Source of the DNA: CAZIWJ01 sp964542855
GTDB lineage: Bacteria; Bacteroidota; Bacteroidia; Cytophagales; Cyclobacteriaceae
Assembly: GCA_964542855.1 (NCBI GenBank)
Contig: CAZIWJ010000153.1
Coordinates: 1 to 8,611, forward strand
DNA: 8,611 bases
Direction of reading: 5' to 3'
Part shown: positions 1 through 7,381 of the stretch, one piece after another
Layout: each line of letters starts with the position of its first letter
Position numbering within the stretch: the stretch's first letter is position 1
Notes under the pieces: model-generated
Database searches by the model: none
Told to the model about the DNA's origin: nothing
Seen by the model: the letters and a program-made list of their open reading frames with translations, nothing else
Program-made: the position numbers and the translations under genes

Positions 1-1230
1 ATTCATAATCTTCACCAGCTTCCCTACACTCAGTCCCTGAACAATAATTGAAAATACAACTACTACGTAAGTTACCGTTAATATCAATTCCCTGTTCATT
101 TCGGGCAACAAAGCCAGGGCCAGGGCAATAGATATGCCTCCCCTTAAGCCGCCCCAGGTCATGATAAGCGTGGTGCCGGGCACAAAATCCAGCTTTTCCC
201 GGAACAGCCTCACCGGTCCGGCAAGCGATACGTAACGGCATAGCAATACAACTACAATAGTAACGGCCCCGATGCCAATAAAAATCGGTTCCCAGGGGAG
301 TATTACAATTTCCATCCCGATAAGAAGAAACAATACCGCGTTAAGCAGCACATCAATGAGCTCCCAGAATTTATCTACGTACAGAATAGTGGTGTCTGAC
401 ATTGCCCTTTCCCGTTCGTAGTTACCAACGAATAATCCGGTAACCACTATAGCTAGCGGACCCGAAAAGTGCAAAGTGCTGGCCAGTAAATAACCGCCCA
501 TTACGCTGGCCAGGGTAATTATTACTTCGGTTTCGTAATCGTTGATGCTGCGGGTTAGCCAGTAAGTACTATAACCCAGGATTAAACCCAGCAAAATGCC
601 GCCCCCTACTTCTTCCAGGAAAAGAAAAGCCACGCTTCCGGCGCTCACGTTTTCAATACCCTGCTGGGCGATACTGAACAAGGTGAGAAACACTACTACC
701 CCTATTCCATCATTGAACAGGGATTCACCGGTAATTTTTACTTCCAGAATTTTAGGCACTTTGGCCTGCTTCAATATACCCAGTACGGCAATCGGATCGG
801 TAGGAGAAATGAGTGCCCCGAACAACAGGCAATGGATAAAGTCTACCTCAATACCAAACAATGCCGTTAAACCGTAGAAAAGGCTCGCAATAAGCGCTGT
901 TGACAAAAGTATTCCCAGGGTGGCAAACATTAAAATTGGTCTTCTCAATGCTTTCAGCGTTGCCAGGTCGGTGTGCAGTGCACCGGCAAATAATAAAAAG
1001 CTAAGCATGATATCCAGCACTACAGTCCTGAAATCTATACTTTGAACCAGCTGTATTTCAAGCTCCAGAAATGTTGGATCAATAAAGCTCAACCCAATAA
1101 GTAGGGTAGTAAAACCCAGGGCAATGATCATTAAACCAATGGTGGAAGGAAGCTTGAGAAACCGTACATTAATGTAGCCGAAAAGGGCAGACAGCACGAT
1201 GAGGATGGTAATGATGTTGAATAACTTCAT
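1..1230 (-). CDS. CPA1-family Na+(K+)/H+ antiporter, 3' end cut by window edge
   Basis: This is an inner-membrane cation/proton exchanger of the CPA1 (NhaP/NHE-like) family. It would normally use the inward proton gradient to expel Na+ or K+, giving pH and salt homeostasis. I translated the minus strand by hand: 410 codons are open and run off the left edge. The protein is very hydrophobic, with roughly a dozen membrane segments. Family motifs seen are SPTDPIAV (residues 142-149), ESLFNDGIG (169-177) with the Asn173-Asp174 pair expected at the ion site, and GGLRGG (360-365) with a conserved Arg363. The ATG at 1230 is the first usable start, since an in-frame TGA lies 24 bases upstream; I see no clear Shine-Dalgarno. 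Short NhaP-type members are about 400-430 residues, so the product may be nearly complete, but a longer cytosolic C-terminal domain cannot be excluded. It lies 99 bases downstream of the universal-stress-like gene on the same strand. Family call is sure; which cation is moved is not. Confidence 0.93.
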   Translation of the reverse strand, partial: MKLFNIITILIVLSALFGYINVRFLKLPSTIGLMIIALGFTTLLIGLSFIDPTFLELEIQLVQSIDFRTVVLDIMLSFLLFAGALHTDLATLKALRRPILMFATLGILLSTALIASLFYGLTALFGIEVDFIHCLLFGALISPTDPIAVLGILKQAKVPKILEVKITGESLFNDGIGVVVFLTLFSIAQQGIENVSAGSVAFLFLEEVGGGILLGLILGYSTYWLTRSINDYETEVIITLASVMGGYLLASTLHFSGPLAIVVTGLFVGNYERERAMSDTTILYVDKFWELIDVLLNAVLFLLIGMEIVILPWEPIFIGIGAVTIVVVLLCRYVSLAGPVRLFREKLDFVPGTTLIMTWGGLRGGISIALALALLPEMNRELILTVTYVVVVFSIIVQGLSVGKLVKIMN

Positions 1231-1250
1231 AGTTAGCGATTTGGCAGCGC

Positions 1251-1279
1251 ATCATAGCAATTTTTTTTACAGAATACAA
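1251..1279 (-). promoter_or_regulatory. Possible promoter of the antiporter gene
   Basis: On the minus strand TTGTAT (1279-1274) is followed after 17 bases by TATGAT (1256-1251), a spacing and -10 match typical of sigma-70-like promoters. An initiation point near 1244 would leave a very short leader before the ATG at 1230. The spacer contains a run of eight A on this strand. Bacteroidota vegetative promoters usually follow TTTG/TAnnTTTG instead, which this does not match well, so the call is weak. Read-through from the upstream stress-protein gene is the alternative, since no terminator is visible between the two. Confidence 0.25.
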
Positions 1280-1329
1280 AACTGCCGAACCACCACAACC
1301 CGGGTAAGTTACAATTTTTTTACAGCCGA

Positions 1330-2124
1330 TCAGCCCGGTTTATGAGGCACAATCATCAGGGGAATATTAAAGCTCTTGCTCAGGTTCAGAAAGGAACTTA
1401 ACTGACTGTAATTAGGGGTGGTAGATGAAGGTACATACACCATCATATCGGCATTCAGTGAACCCAGGAAACGCCGGGCTGCTAATTTTATTAATTTGTT
1501 GCTTACCGTATGATAGTTAAAGCGTGCTGTAAGGAGCTGATTGGGGGGCAACTCATTTTCAACACTCTCAGATAACTGGTTCTTAATATGATCAGGGCTC
1601 TCGGCATCTGATGCGTATAAAACGTGTACCCGGGTTCCCATCTTATCTACATGATGCTGCAAAAAGCTAACAATCATGCTGTTAAAAAAAAGGTTCTCAT
1701 CGAAACTGGTTACCAGTAAATTATTAATAGCAATTTGCTGAACCAGTTCAGGGAGGACTAAAATGGGAACATTCAGCTCTTGAAGTGTGCTGATAGATGG
1801 TAGGTAGTCGTTATGTTGAATACCCGGGTGAACCAGCATGGTTTCTTCCTGCTGATGCAAAAGCCTTCGCAGGGTTTCTTCCTGATTTCCCATGAACACA
1901 CCTGAGTTCAACCGGGAACTTTGGTTGAAAGGGCTAAGCTGGGCGTTAAGCCTGCTCTTAACATTAAGCCTGAGCCAGTCTTTGAAAGTATTGCCAACAA
2001 CCGGGCTTGAGTTGTGAATGTACGCAACGTGAAGCGTAGACTCCGTTTTTTGTACGTAAGAATGGAGCAGCCGCGTGATTTGCAAACTGCGTAAAGTTAG
2101 GTCGGTAGGGAAAATCAGACGCAT
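1330..2124 (-). CDS. Tandem universal-stress-protein-like (UspA fold) protein
   Basis: This 264-residue soluble protein looks like two degenerate UspA domains in tandem, a layout common in Bacteroidota. Domain 1 (about 1-127) opens with the strand RLIFPTD (2-8), comparable to the ILVPTD start of Usp proteins, then LHVAYIHN (31-38), and closes with NVPILVLPE (118-126), like the usual CPVLVVP strand. Domain 2 (about 134-262) repeats this with NNLLVTSFDE (134-143), VHVLYAS (166-172), ADMMVYVPSS (225-234) and NIPLMIVP (253-260). Neither half has the G-x2-G-x9-G(S/T) loop used for ATP binding, so it probably belongs to the non-ATP-binding type; the exact role is unknown. The start is supported by AAGGTG (2135-2130) five bases before the ATG. 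The gene lies between hppA and the antiporter but is cut off from hppA by a terminator, so it should have its own promoter. The fold assignment rests on pattern resemblance only. Confidence 0.7.
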   Translation of the reverse strand: MRLIFPTDLTLRSLQITRLLHSYVQKTESTLHVAYIHNSSPVVGNTFKDWLRLNVKSRLNAQLSPFNQSSRLNSGVFMGNQEETLRRLLHQQEETMLVHPGIQHNDYLPSISTLQELNVPILVLPELVQQIAINNLLVTSFDENLFFNSMIVSFLQHHVDKMGTRVHVLYASDAESPDHIKNQLSESVENELPPNQLLTARFNYHTVSNKLIKLAARRFLGSLNADMMVYVPSSTTPNYSQLSSFLNLSKSFNIPLMIVPHKPG

Positions 2125-2129
2125 GAATT

Positions 2130-2135
2130 CACCTT
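2130..2135 (-). promoter_or_regulatory. Ribosome binding site of the Usp-like gene
   Basis: AAGGTG read on the minus strand sits five bases before the ATG at 2124. It is one of the few Shine-Dalgarno-like sites here and supports that start. Confidence 0.5.
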
Positions 2136-2144
2136 GTATAGTGC

Positions 2145-2152
2145 TAAAGGTA
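2145..2152 (-). promoter_or_regulatory. Possible -7 promoter element of the Usp-like gene
   Basis: TACCTTTA on the minus strand matches the Bacteroidota -7 consensus TAnnTTTG at every fixed position but the last. No TTTG-like -33 element lies 19-20 bases upstream (the bases there are TGCG). A weak promoter of this kind would be expected to need an activator, and a CRP/FNR-type palindrome is centred about 40 bases before the predicted initiation point. This is inference from motif spacing only. Confidence 0.3.
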
Positions 2153-2174
2153 AGGTATTTATCTGATTGTACGC

Positions 2175-2188
2175 ATGATTTACATCAT
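2175..2188. promoter_or_regulatory. CRP/FNR-type palindrome upstream of the Usp-like gene
   Basis: ATGATttacATCAT is a perfect 5+5 inverted repeat around a four-base spacer. Its core TGAT-N4-ATCA equals the inner part of the FNR consensus TTGAT-N4-ATCAA; only the outermost base of each half differs. It lies between the hppA terminator and the Usp-like gene, about 57 bases before that start codon. Usp genes in several bacteria are under FNR/CRP-type control, which makes a regulatory role plausible, but a chance palindrome cannot be ruled out. Confidence 0.35.
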
Positions 2189-2202
2189 TAGGTTTTTTAA
2201 AT

Positions 2203-2239
2203 AAAAAAGGCGCAGTTTTTAACTAACTGCGCCTTTTTT
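2203..2239 (-). terminator. Intrinsic terminator of hppA
   Basis: A perfect 15-bp inverted repeat pairs 2203-2217 with 2225-2239 around a seven-base loop. The GC-rich part (GGCGCAG) is flanked by six A on one side and six T on the other, so it can end transcription in either direction. It begins 25 bases after the hppA stop codon on the minus strand and separates hppA from the Usp-like gene. Confidence 0.9.
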
Positions 2240-2264
2240 GTGAAGTTACACTACCTGGTAATTA

Positions 2265-4490
2265 CTACTTCTCACCTCGTGTGGTAGCGGAAAGACCGTT
2301 TTCCAGGCCTGTGTCCCGGGTAATTACTTCAATCGCTGCCTTCTTATCTTCAGTTGAAGCAGCGGCCATGTTTTCTGAACCATGTTCTCCAATGTGAGGA
2401 GCGATAACCAGGGCAACGATAGATGTTAGCTTAATGAGGATGTTCATGGAAGGGCCAGACGTATCTTTAAACGGATCGCCCACGGTATCACCTACTACTG
2501 AAGCCTTGTGGGCCTCAGAACCCTTATATTCCATTTTTCCGTCGATTTCAACCCCTTTTTCAAAAGATTTTTTAGCGTTGTCCCACGCTCCTCCGGCGTT
2601 CGACTGGAAAATTGCCATTAGAACACCGGAAACGGTAATACCAGCCAGGGTTCCACCGAGTACTTCCGGCCCGAACGAAAACCCAATTACAGATGGAACA
2701 ACAATGGCCAGGGCACCGGGTAGCAGCATTTCACGAATCGCTGCCTGGGTGGAAATATCAACACATTTACCGTATTCCGGCTCGGCGGTGCCTTCCATGA
2801 TACCCTCAATTTCCTTGAACTGGCGTCGCACTTCTCTTACCATGGCCATAGCTGCCTTACCCACAGCATTAATAGCCAGTGCTGAGAACACAAAAGGAAT
2901 CATGCCTCCGATGAATAACCCGGCCAGTACCGGGGCTTTGTAGATATCGATGGTGGAAATACCCGAAATTCCCACGAAGGCGGCAAAAAGAGCCAGGGCA
3001 GTAAGGGCGGCTGAAGCAATGGCAAACCCTTTTCCGGTAGCTGCTGTGGTGTTTCCAACGGCATCCAGGATATCAGTACGCTCACGTACTTCCTTGGGTA
3101 GGCCAGTCATCTCGGCAATACCCCCGGCGTTATCGGCAATAGGACCAAAAGCATCAATGGCCAGTTGCATGGCGGTGGTAGCCATCATACCGGCAGCGGC
3201 AATGGCTACGCCGTAGAAACCGGCAAAATAGAATGAAATAACAATGCCAGCGGCAAACAACAATATAGGTAAGGCGGTAGATAACATCCCCACGCCCAGT
3301 CCGGCAATGATATTCGTAGCAGCCCCGGTAGAAGATTGCTGAATAATGCTGTTCACCGGGCTGCGGTTCATTGAGGTATAATATTCGGTAATAATGCTAA
3401 TCAGGGCACCTACACCTAAACCGGTTAACACTGCCGCAAATACATTGAAGCTGGTAAAAGTAAACCCGCGCAGCATCATTTCAGCCGGAAGCAAATAATC
3501 GATTATAAAATAAGAAGCAATTGCGGTAAAGATAATCGAGGACCAGTTGCCGATATTTAATGCTTTCTGTACATCTCCACTCTCGTCGTTAACTTTTACG
3601 AAAAGGGTTCCAATAATAGAAAAAACAATGCCTGAACCAGCAATAATCATGGGAAGTAATATGGTAGATAATCCCATAAACGAGTCGGTTTCCAGGGTGT
3701 CGATTTCACTGCCCAGTACCATGGTAGCCAGGATGGTGGCCACGTAAGAGCCAAAAAGATCAGCCCCCATACCGGCCACGTCACCTACGTTATCTCCCAC
3801 GTTATCGGCAATAGTTGCAGGGTTTCGGGGGTCATCCTCCGGAATACCGGCTTCAACCTTTCCTACCAGGTCGGCCCCCACATCGGCTGCTTTGGTGTAA
3901 ATACCTCCGCCAACCCGGGCAAACAGGGCAATACTTTCCGCACCCAGCGAAAATCCGGTTAATACTTCAAGGGCAACCACCAGGCTTTGCCGGTTGGTAG
4001 TAGTAAGCCCTTCAGGAAGAAAAGTTGCAAAAAATATAATGAATAAACCACCAAGCCCCAGTACAGCCAGCCCGGCCACACCCATACCCATTACCGAACC
4101 TCCGGCAAATGATACCTTCAGCCCTTTGGCCAGGCTGGTACGGGCAGCCTGCGTGGTACGCACGTTCGCCTTAGTGGCTACCCGCATGCCAATGAAACCT
4201 GCCACCCCGGAAAAAATGGCACCAATAAAGAATGAGATAACAATAGCAGGGTGGGAGTTTTCCCCGGTATACCCCAGGTAGCCCAGGAATAAAGAAGCAA
4301 TTACCGCAAAGTAAGCCAGGGTTTTATATTCTGCCTTCAGAAATGCCATGGCACCATTGGCGATATACCCCGCAATTCGAGTCATATTTTCTTCTCCCGA
4401 ATCCTGCCTGGATATCCAGGCCGATCGAACTGCCGTGTAAATGAGTGCTACTACCCCCAGGGCAGGCACCAGGTAAACTATCGAATGCAT
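2265..4490 (-). CDS. hppA: Membrane-bound ion-pumping pyrophosphatase, predicted K+-dependent H+ pump
   Basis: This integral membrane enzyme hydrolyses PPi and couples the energy to ion export, normally H+ and in some lineages Na+. At 741 residues it has the usual length and would have about 16 membrane helices. Substrate and Mg2+ binding motifs are intact: [11 protein letters not shown] (203-213), [20 protein letters not shown] (218-237), DNAGGIAEM (453-461) and [15 protein letters not shown] (668-682). [10 protein letters not shown] (479-488) has Ala483 and Gly486, the pattern of K+-dependent enzymes; K+-independent ones carry Lys at the first of these. In helix 6, where Na+ pumps have Glu in DLFES and plant H+ pumps have Glu in SYAEA, this protein has Gly247 and Ala251. 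Instead Glu185 appears in helix 5 (LGAESIALF), a placement I recall for Flavobacterium-type H+ pumps. A polar tail follows the last helix (about 701-741). The stop is TAG. A Bacteroidota-type promoter lies upstream and a strong terminator follows. Family is certain; ion choice is inferred. Confidence 0.97.
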   Translation of the reverse strand: MHSIVYLVPALGVVALIYTAVRSAWISRQDSGEENMTRIAGYIANGAMAFLKAEYKTLAYFAVIASLFLGYLGYTGENSHPAIVISFFIGAIFSGVAGFIGMRVATKANVRTTQAARTSLAKGLKVSFAGGSVMGMGVAGLAVLGLGGLFIIFFATFLPEGLTTTNRQSLVVALEVLTGFSLGAESIALFARVGGGIYTKAADVGADLVGKVEAGIPEDDPRNPATIADNVGDNVGDVAGMGADLFGSYVATILATMVLGSEIDTLETDSFMGLSTILLPMIIAGSGIVFSIIGTLFVKVNDESGDVQKALNIGNWSSIIFTAIASYFIIDYLLPAEMMLRGFTFTSFNVFAAVLTGLGVGALISIITEYYTSMNRSPVNSIIQQSSTGAATNIIAGLGVGMLSTALPILLFAAGIVISFYFAGFYGVAIAAAGMMATTAMQLAIDAFGPIADNAGGIAEMTGLPKEVRERTDILDAVGNTTAATGKGFAIASAALTALALFAAFVGISGISTIDIYKAPVLAGLFIGGMIPFVFSALAINAVGKAAMAMVREVRRQFKEIEGIMEGTAEPEYGKCVDISTQAAIREMLLPGALAIVVPSVIGFSFGPEVLGGTLAGITVSGVLMAIFQSNAGGAWDNAKKSFEKGVEIDGKMEYKGSEAHKASVVGDTVGDPFKDTSGPSMNILIKLTSIVALVIAPHIGEHGSENMAAASTEDKKAAIEVITRDTGLENGLSATTRGEK

Positions 4491-4523
4491 AAGCTGTTTT
4501 TATTGGTGTGTAAATTTCAGGCG

Positions 4524-4555
4524 CAAATATAGAAGAAGGTTCACGAATTAAAAAA
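4524..4555 (-). promoter_or_regulatory. Bacteroidota-type promoter of hppA
   Basis: On the minus strand TATATTTG (4531-4524) is a full match to the -7 consensus TAnnTTTG of Bacteroidota housekeeping promoters. Nineteen bases upstream is a T run (4555-4551) that could stand in for the TTTG -33 element. Initiation near 4519 would give a leader of about 28 bases before the hppA ATG at 4490. The leader is A-rich with no obvious Shine-Dalgarno, as is common in this phylum. Confidence 0.6.
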
Positions 4556-4676
4556 GGATCCCTTTGCATTGATGCCGGCGATCATGTACACTTAACCCGG
4601 TATATTTTAAGCTAAATAATCTGCCAGGCCTGTATTCAGGATCTGATATTCGGTATAATTACACAAAATTACAATG

Positions 4677-4691
4677 TACTCCCCGGGAGTA
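4677..4691. promoter_or_regulatory. Palindrome covering the ribosome binding site of the glucosidase gene
   Basis: TACTCCC-c-GGGAGTA is a perfect 7+7 inverted repeat around one central base, ending five bases before the ATG at 4697. Its right arm contains GGGAG (4685-4689), the likely Shine-Dalgarno, seven bases before the start, which supports that start codon. The repeat could be an operator for a dimeric repressor or a short structure hiding the ribosome site; the tight centre fits an operator better. No regulator is encoded in the window. Confidence 0.4.
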
Positions 4692-4696
4692 GATAT

Positions 4697-7381
4697 ATGG
4701 AAAAGGAATACGAAAGAGCCATTGGTAACCCGGAGCTGTTACGGCTCTTGCAAAATAAAGGAAAAGGCAACCGGGGCTGGAAGCGATGGGGCCCCTACGT
4801 TTCGGAAAGGCAATGGGGAACTGTGCGCGAAGATTACAGTGAACACGGTAACGCCTGGGGGTATATAACCCACGATATGGCCCGAAGCAAAGCTTATCGC
4901 TGGGGCGAAGAGGGCATAGCCGGAATTTCCGATAACAAGCAAACGTTGTGTTTTTCCCTGGCCATGTGGAACGGCCAGGACCCTATACTGAAAGAACGCC
5001 TGTTTGGCCTCAGCAACATTGAAGGCAACCACGGCGAGGATGTGAAGGAGTGTTACTATTACCTCGATAACACGCCCACGCACAGTTACATGAAGTACCT
5101 GTACAAATATCCCCAGCAAACGTTTCCCTACGGCGAACTGGTTACCCGCGCACATGAAAGCACCAAGGAAGACCCGGAATTTGAACTGGCCGATACCGGT
5201 GTATTCGATGATAACCGGTATTTCGATGTATTTATTGAATATACCAAAGTAGATGAACGGGATATCATCGCTACCATTACCGCGGTGAACAGGGCCGATC
5301 GGGCAGCTGAATTGCACCTGCTGCCCACGCTGTGGTTCAGAAATACCTGGGAGTGGGGGTACGAAAGTTGCTACCCGGCCCTAATTGGTAACCTGGAACA
5401 TAACAGGGTGCAGGTACTACACGATGAACTGGCCGATTATTTCTTTTTCTACCAGCAAGGAGGAGTGCCGCTGTTCTGCGACAACGAAACCAACCACGAG
5501 GCACTGTACGGTGAAGAAAAATTGTACCGGTTCTGTAAAGATGGCATTAACGAATATGTAATCAATGGTACTGAATCGGCAGTGAACCCCAAGCAGGTTG
5601 GCACTAAAATGGCCGTCTGGTATAATAAGGTGGTTCAGCCCGGCGAGGAGTTTGTTGTAAAAATCCGTATTGCCGACGAAAAACTGGAAGATTCCTTCGC
5701 CAATACTTCAGTTTACACGAATCGAAGAAAGAAAGAAGCCGATGCCTTTTACGCCGACTTGCAAAAAAACGTAAACGACGATGAACTGAAAAAAGTACAG
5801 CGACAGGCATGGGCGGGCATGTTGTGGTCTAAGATGTTCTATCATTACAATGTTAATGAATGGCTTAACGGTGACCCCAATACGCACGACCCACCGGAAA
5901 GCCGAAAGCACGGAAGAAATTCGCAGTGGAAGCACCTGGTGAATCGCAATATCCTGAGTATTCCCGATAAATGGGAGTACCCCTGGTATGCAGCCTGGGA
6001 CCTGGCCTTTCACTGCGTGCCCCTGGCAAAACTAGACCCGGAATTCGCCAAGCGGCAGCTTACCCTCATGCTGAGGGAATATTACATGCACCCAAACGGA
6101 CAAATTCCTGCCTACGAGTGGAACTTCAGCGATGTAAACCCGCCGGTGCACGCCTGGGGGGCCCTGAAAATTTACGAAATTGAAAAGGAAGCAACGGGCG
6201 AAGGCGACCTCGACTTCCTGGAACGCATTTTCCATAAGCTGCTCATGAACTTTACCTGGTGGGTAAACCGGAAAGATCAGTCGGGAAATAACCTGTTCGA
6301 AGGGGGCTTCCTCGGCCTGGATAATATCGGGGTTTTCGACCGCAGCCACGGGTTGCCCAAAAACGGCTCGCTGGAACAGGCCGACGGTACGGCCTGGATG
6401 GCTATGTATGCCCTTAATATGATGAAAATTGCCCTGGAAGTAAGTAAAACAAAGGCTAGCTACCAGGAGATGGCCAACAAGTTCTTTGAGCACTTTATGG
6501 CCATTGCCGAAGCCATGTTTTACCACGTGGGAGAAGGCGACCAGCGTATCGACCTCTGGGATGATGAAGACCAGTTCTACTACGATGCCGTTATTACCCC
6601 GGAAGTACCGGCCCACCTGCTGAAAGTACGCTCCATCGTTGGCATAATTCCTCTATTTGCCGTGGAAATCCTTAACCCGGGTTTAATAAACCGTGCGCCT
6701 GATTTCACCCGAAGGCTGCAGTGGGTCATCGATAACCGTCCGCAGCAATCGTCGCTCATTTCCCGCTGGTACGAAAGGGGTAGGGGAGAACGTAGAATGT
6801 TGTCGCTGGTTAGGGTTCACCGGCTGCGTTGTATTTTAAAACGCATGTTCGATGAAGATGAGTTTCTTTCGCCTTATGGCATCCGGGCCCTTTCCAAATA
6901 TCATGAAGAGCACCCTTACGAATACGAAGTTAGTGAGCATGAAATTACGTCAATATCCTACCTCCCGGGCGAATCGGACTCCGATATGTTTGGCGGAAAT
7001 TCTAACTGGCGCGGGCCGGTATGGTTTCCGATCAATTTCATGATTATTGAGTCGCTCCGGAAGTACTATGCCTACTACGGCGATAATTTGCTCATCGAGT
7101 ATCCTACGCATTCCGGGAACCACTTTACGCTCGATATCATTGCCGATAAGCTGTCGGAGCGCCTGATGAAATTATTTCTGCCCAACGAAGAAGGTTGCCG
7201 GCCCATGTACCGGCAATATTCCAGATTCAGTAAAGACCCTTATTTCAAAGATCACCTGTTATTTTACGAATACTTTCACGGGGATAACGGTAAAGGGCTG
7301 GGGGCCTCTCACCAAACCGGCTGGACCGGCCTGATCAGTATTTTAATTGACCAAACGTTTAAACCGGACAATGAATTATAA
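4697..7381 (+). CDS. GH63/MGH1-like cytoplasmic glucosidase, substrate unknown
   Basis: This is an 894-residue glycoside hydrolase of the (alpha/alpha)6-barrel GH63/MGH1-like group, which cleaves alpha-glucosides with inversion. An N-terminal beta-rich part (about 1-340) precedes the helical barrel (about 360-890). Candidate catalytic residues are Asp435 in the AAWDLAF motif (432-438) as acid and Glu785 in the segment after NWRGPVWFP (770-778) as base, by analogy with E. coli YgjK. Other strongly conserved-looking stretches are GNSNWRGPVWFPIN (767-780), EDEFLSPYGIR (720-730) and the C-terminal YFHGDNGKGLGASHQTGWTGL, residues 859 to 879. No signal peptide or membrane segment is seen, so it should act in the cytoplasm, perhaps on a storage or compatible-solute glucoside; the substrate cannot be read from the sequence. 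GGGAG sits seven bases before the ATG. The end overlaps folC by 11 bases, suggesting coupled translation. Family call is confident, specificity is not. Confidence 0.88.
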   Translation: MEKEYERAIGNPELLRLLQNKGKGNRGWKRWGPYVSERQWGTVREDYSEHGNAWGYITHDMARSKAYRWGEEGIAGISDNKQTLCFSLAMWNGQDPILKERLFGLSNIEGNHGEDVKECYYYLDNTPTHSYMKYLYKYPQQTFPYGELVTRAHESTKEDPEFELADTGVFDDNRYFDVFIEYTKVDERDIIATITAVNRADRAAELHLLPTLWFRNTWEWGYESCYPALIGNLEHNRVQVLHDELADYFFFYQQGGVPLFCDNETNHEALYGEEKLYRFCKDGINEYVINGTESAVNPKQVGTKMAVWYNKVVQPGEEFVVKIRIADEKLEDSFANTSVYTNRRKKEADAFYADLQKNVNDDELKKVQRQAWAGMLWSKMFYHYNVNEWLNGDPNTHDPPESRKHGRNSQWKHLVNRNILSIPDKWEYPWYAAWDLAFHCVPLAKLDPEFAKRQLTLMLREYYMHPNGQIPAYEWNFSDVNPPVHAWGALKIYEIEKEATGEGDLDFLERIFHKLLMNFTWWVNRKDQSGNNLFEGGFLGLDNIGVFDRSHGLPKNGSLEQADGTAWMAMYALNMMKIALEVSKTKASYQEMANKFFEHFMAIAEAMFYHVGEGDQRIDLWDDEDQFYYDAVITPEVPAHLLKVRSIVGIIPLFAVEILNPGLINRAPDFTRRLQWVIDNRPQQSSLISRWYERGRGERRMLSLVRVHRLRCILKRMFDEDEFLSPYGIRALSKYHEEHPYEYEVSEHEITSISYLPGESDSDMFGGNSNWRGPVWFPINFMIIESLRKYYAYYGDNLLIEYPTHSGNHFTLDIIADKLSERLMKLFLPNEEGCRPMYRQYSRFSKDPYFKDHLLFYEYFHGDNGKGLGASHQTGWTGLISILIDQTFKPDNEL

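Noticed and set aside
596..877. 93-codon open frame on the plus strand inside the antiporter gene
   Set aside because: Antisense to the SPTDPIAV and FNDG motif region of the antiporter, which clearly is the coding strand.
2203..2239. The hairpin as a small RNA or mobile-element end
   Set aside because: Perfect stem with A and T flanks right after the hppA stop is explained fully as an intrinsic terminator.
2434..2943. 169-codon open frame on the plus strand inside hppA
   Set aside because: Antisense shadow of a highly conserved membrane protein; Pro/Ser-rich translation is typical of such shadows.
4654..4659. TATAAT upstream of the glucosidase gene as a -10 box
   Set aside because: No matching -35 at proper distance, and this phylum mostly uses TAnnTTTG; TATATTTT at 4601-4608 is equally possible but also lacks an upstream element, so no promoter is called.
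4739..5317. 192-codon open frame on the minus strand inside the glucosidase gene
   Set aside because: It is antisense to a gene with strong family motifs; its translation shows no recognisable domain and no ribosome site supports it.
6032..6616. 194-codon open frame on the minus strand inside the glucosidase gene
   Set aside because: Antisense shadow of the conserved barrel region; no family resemblance.
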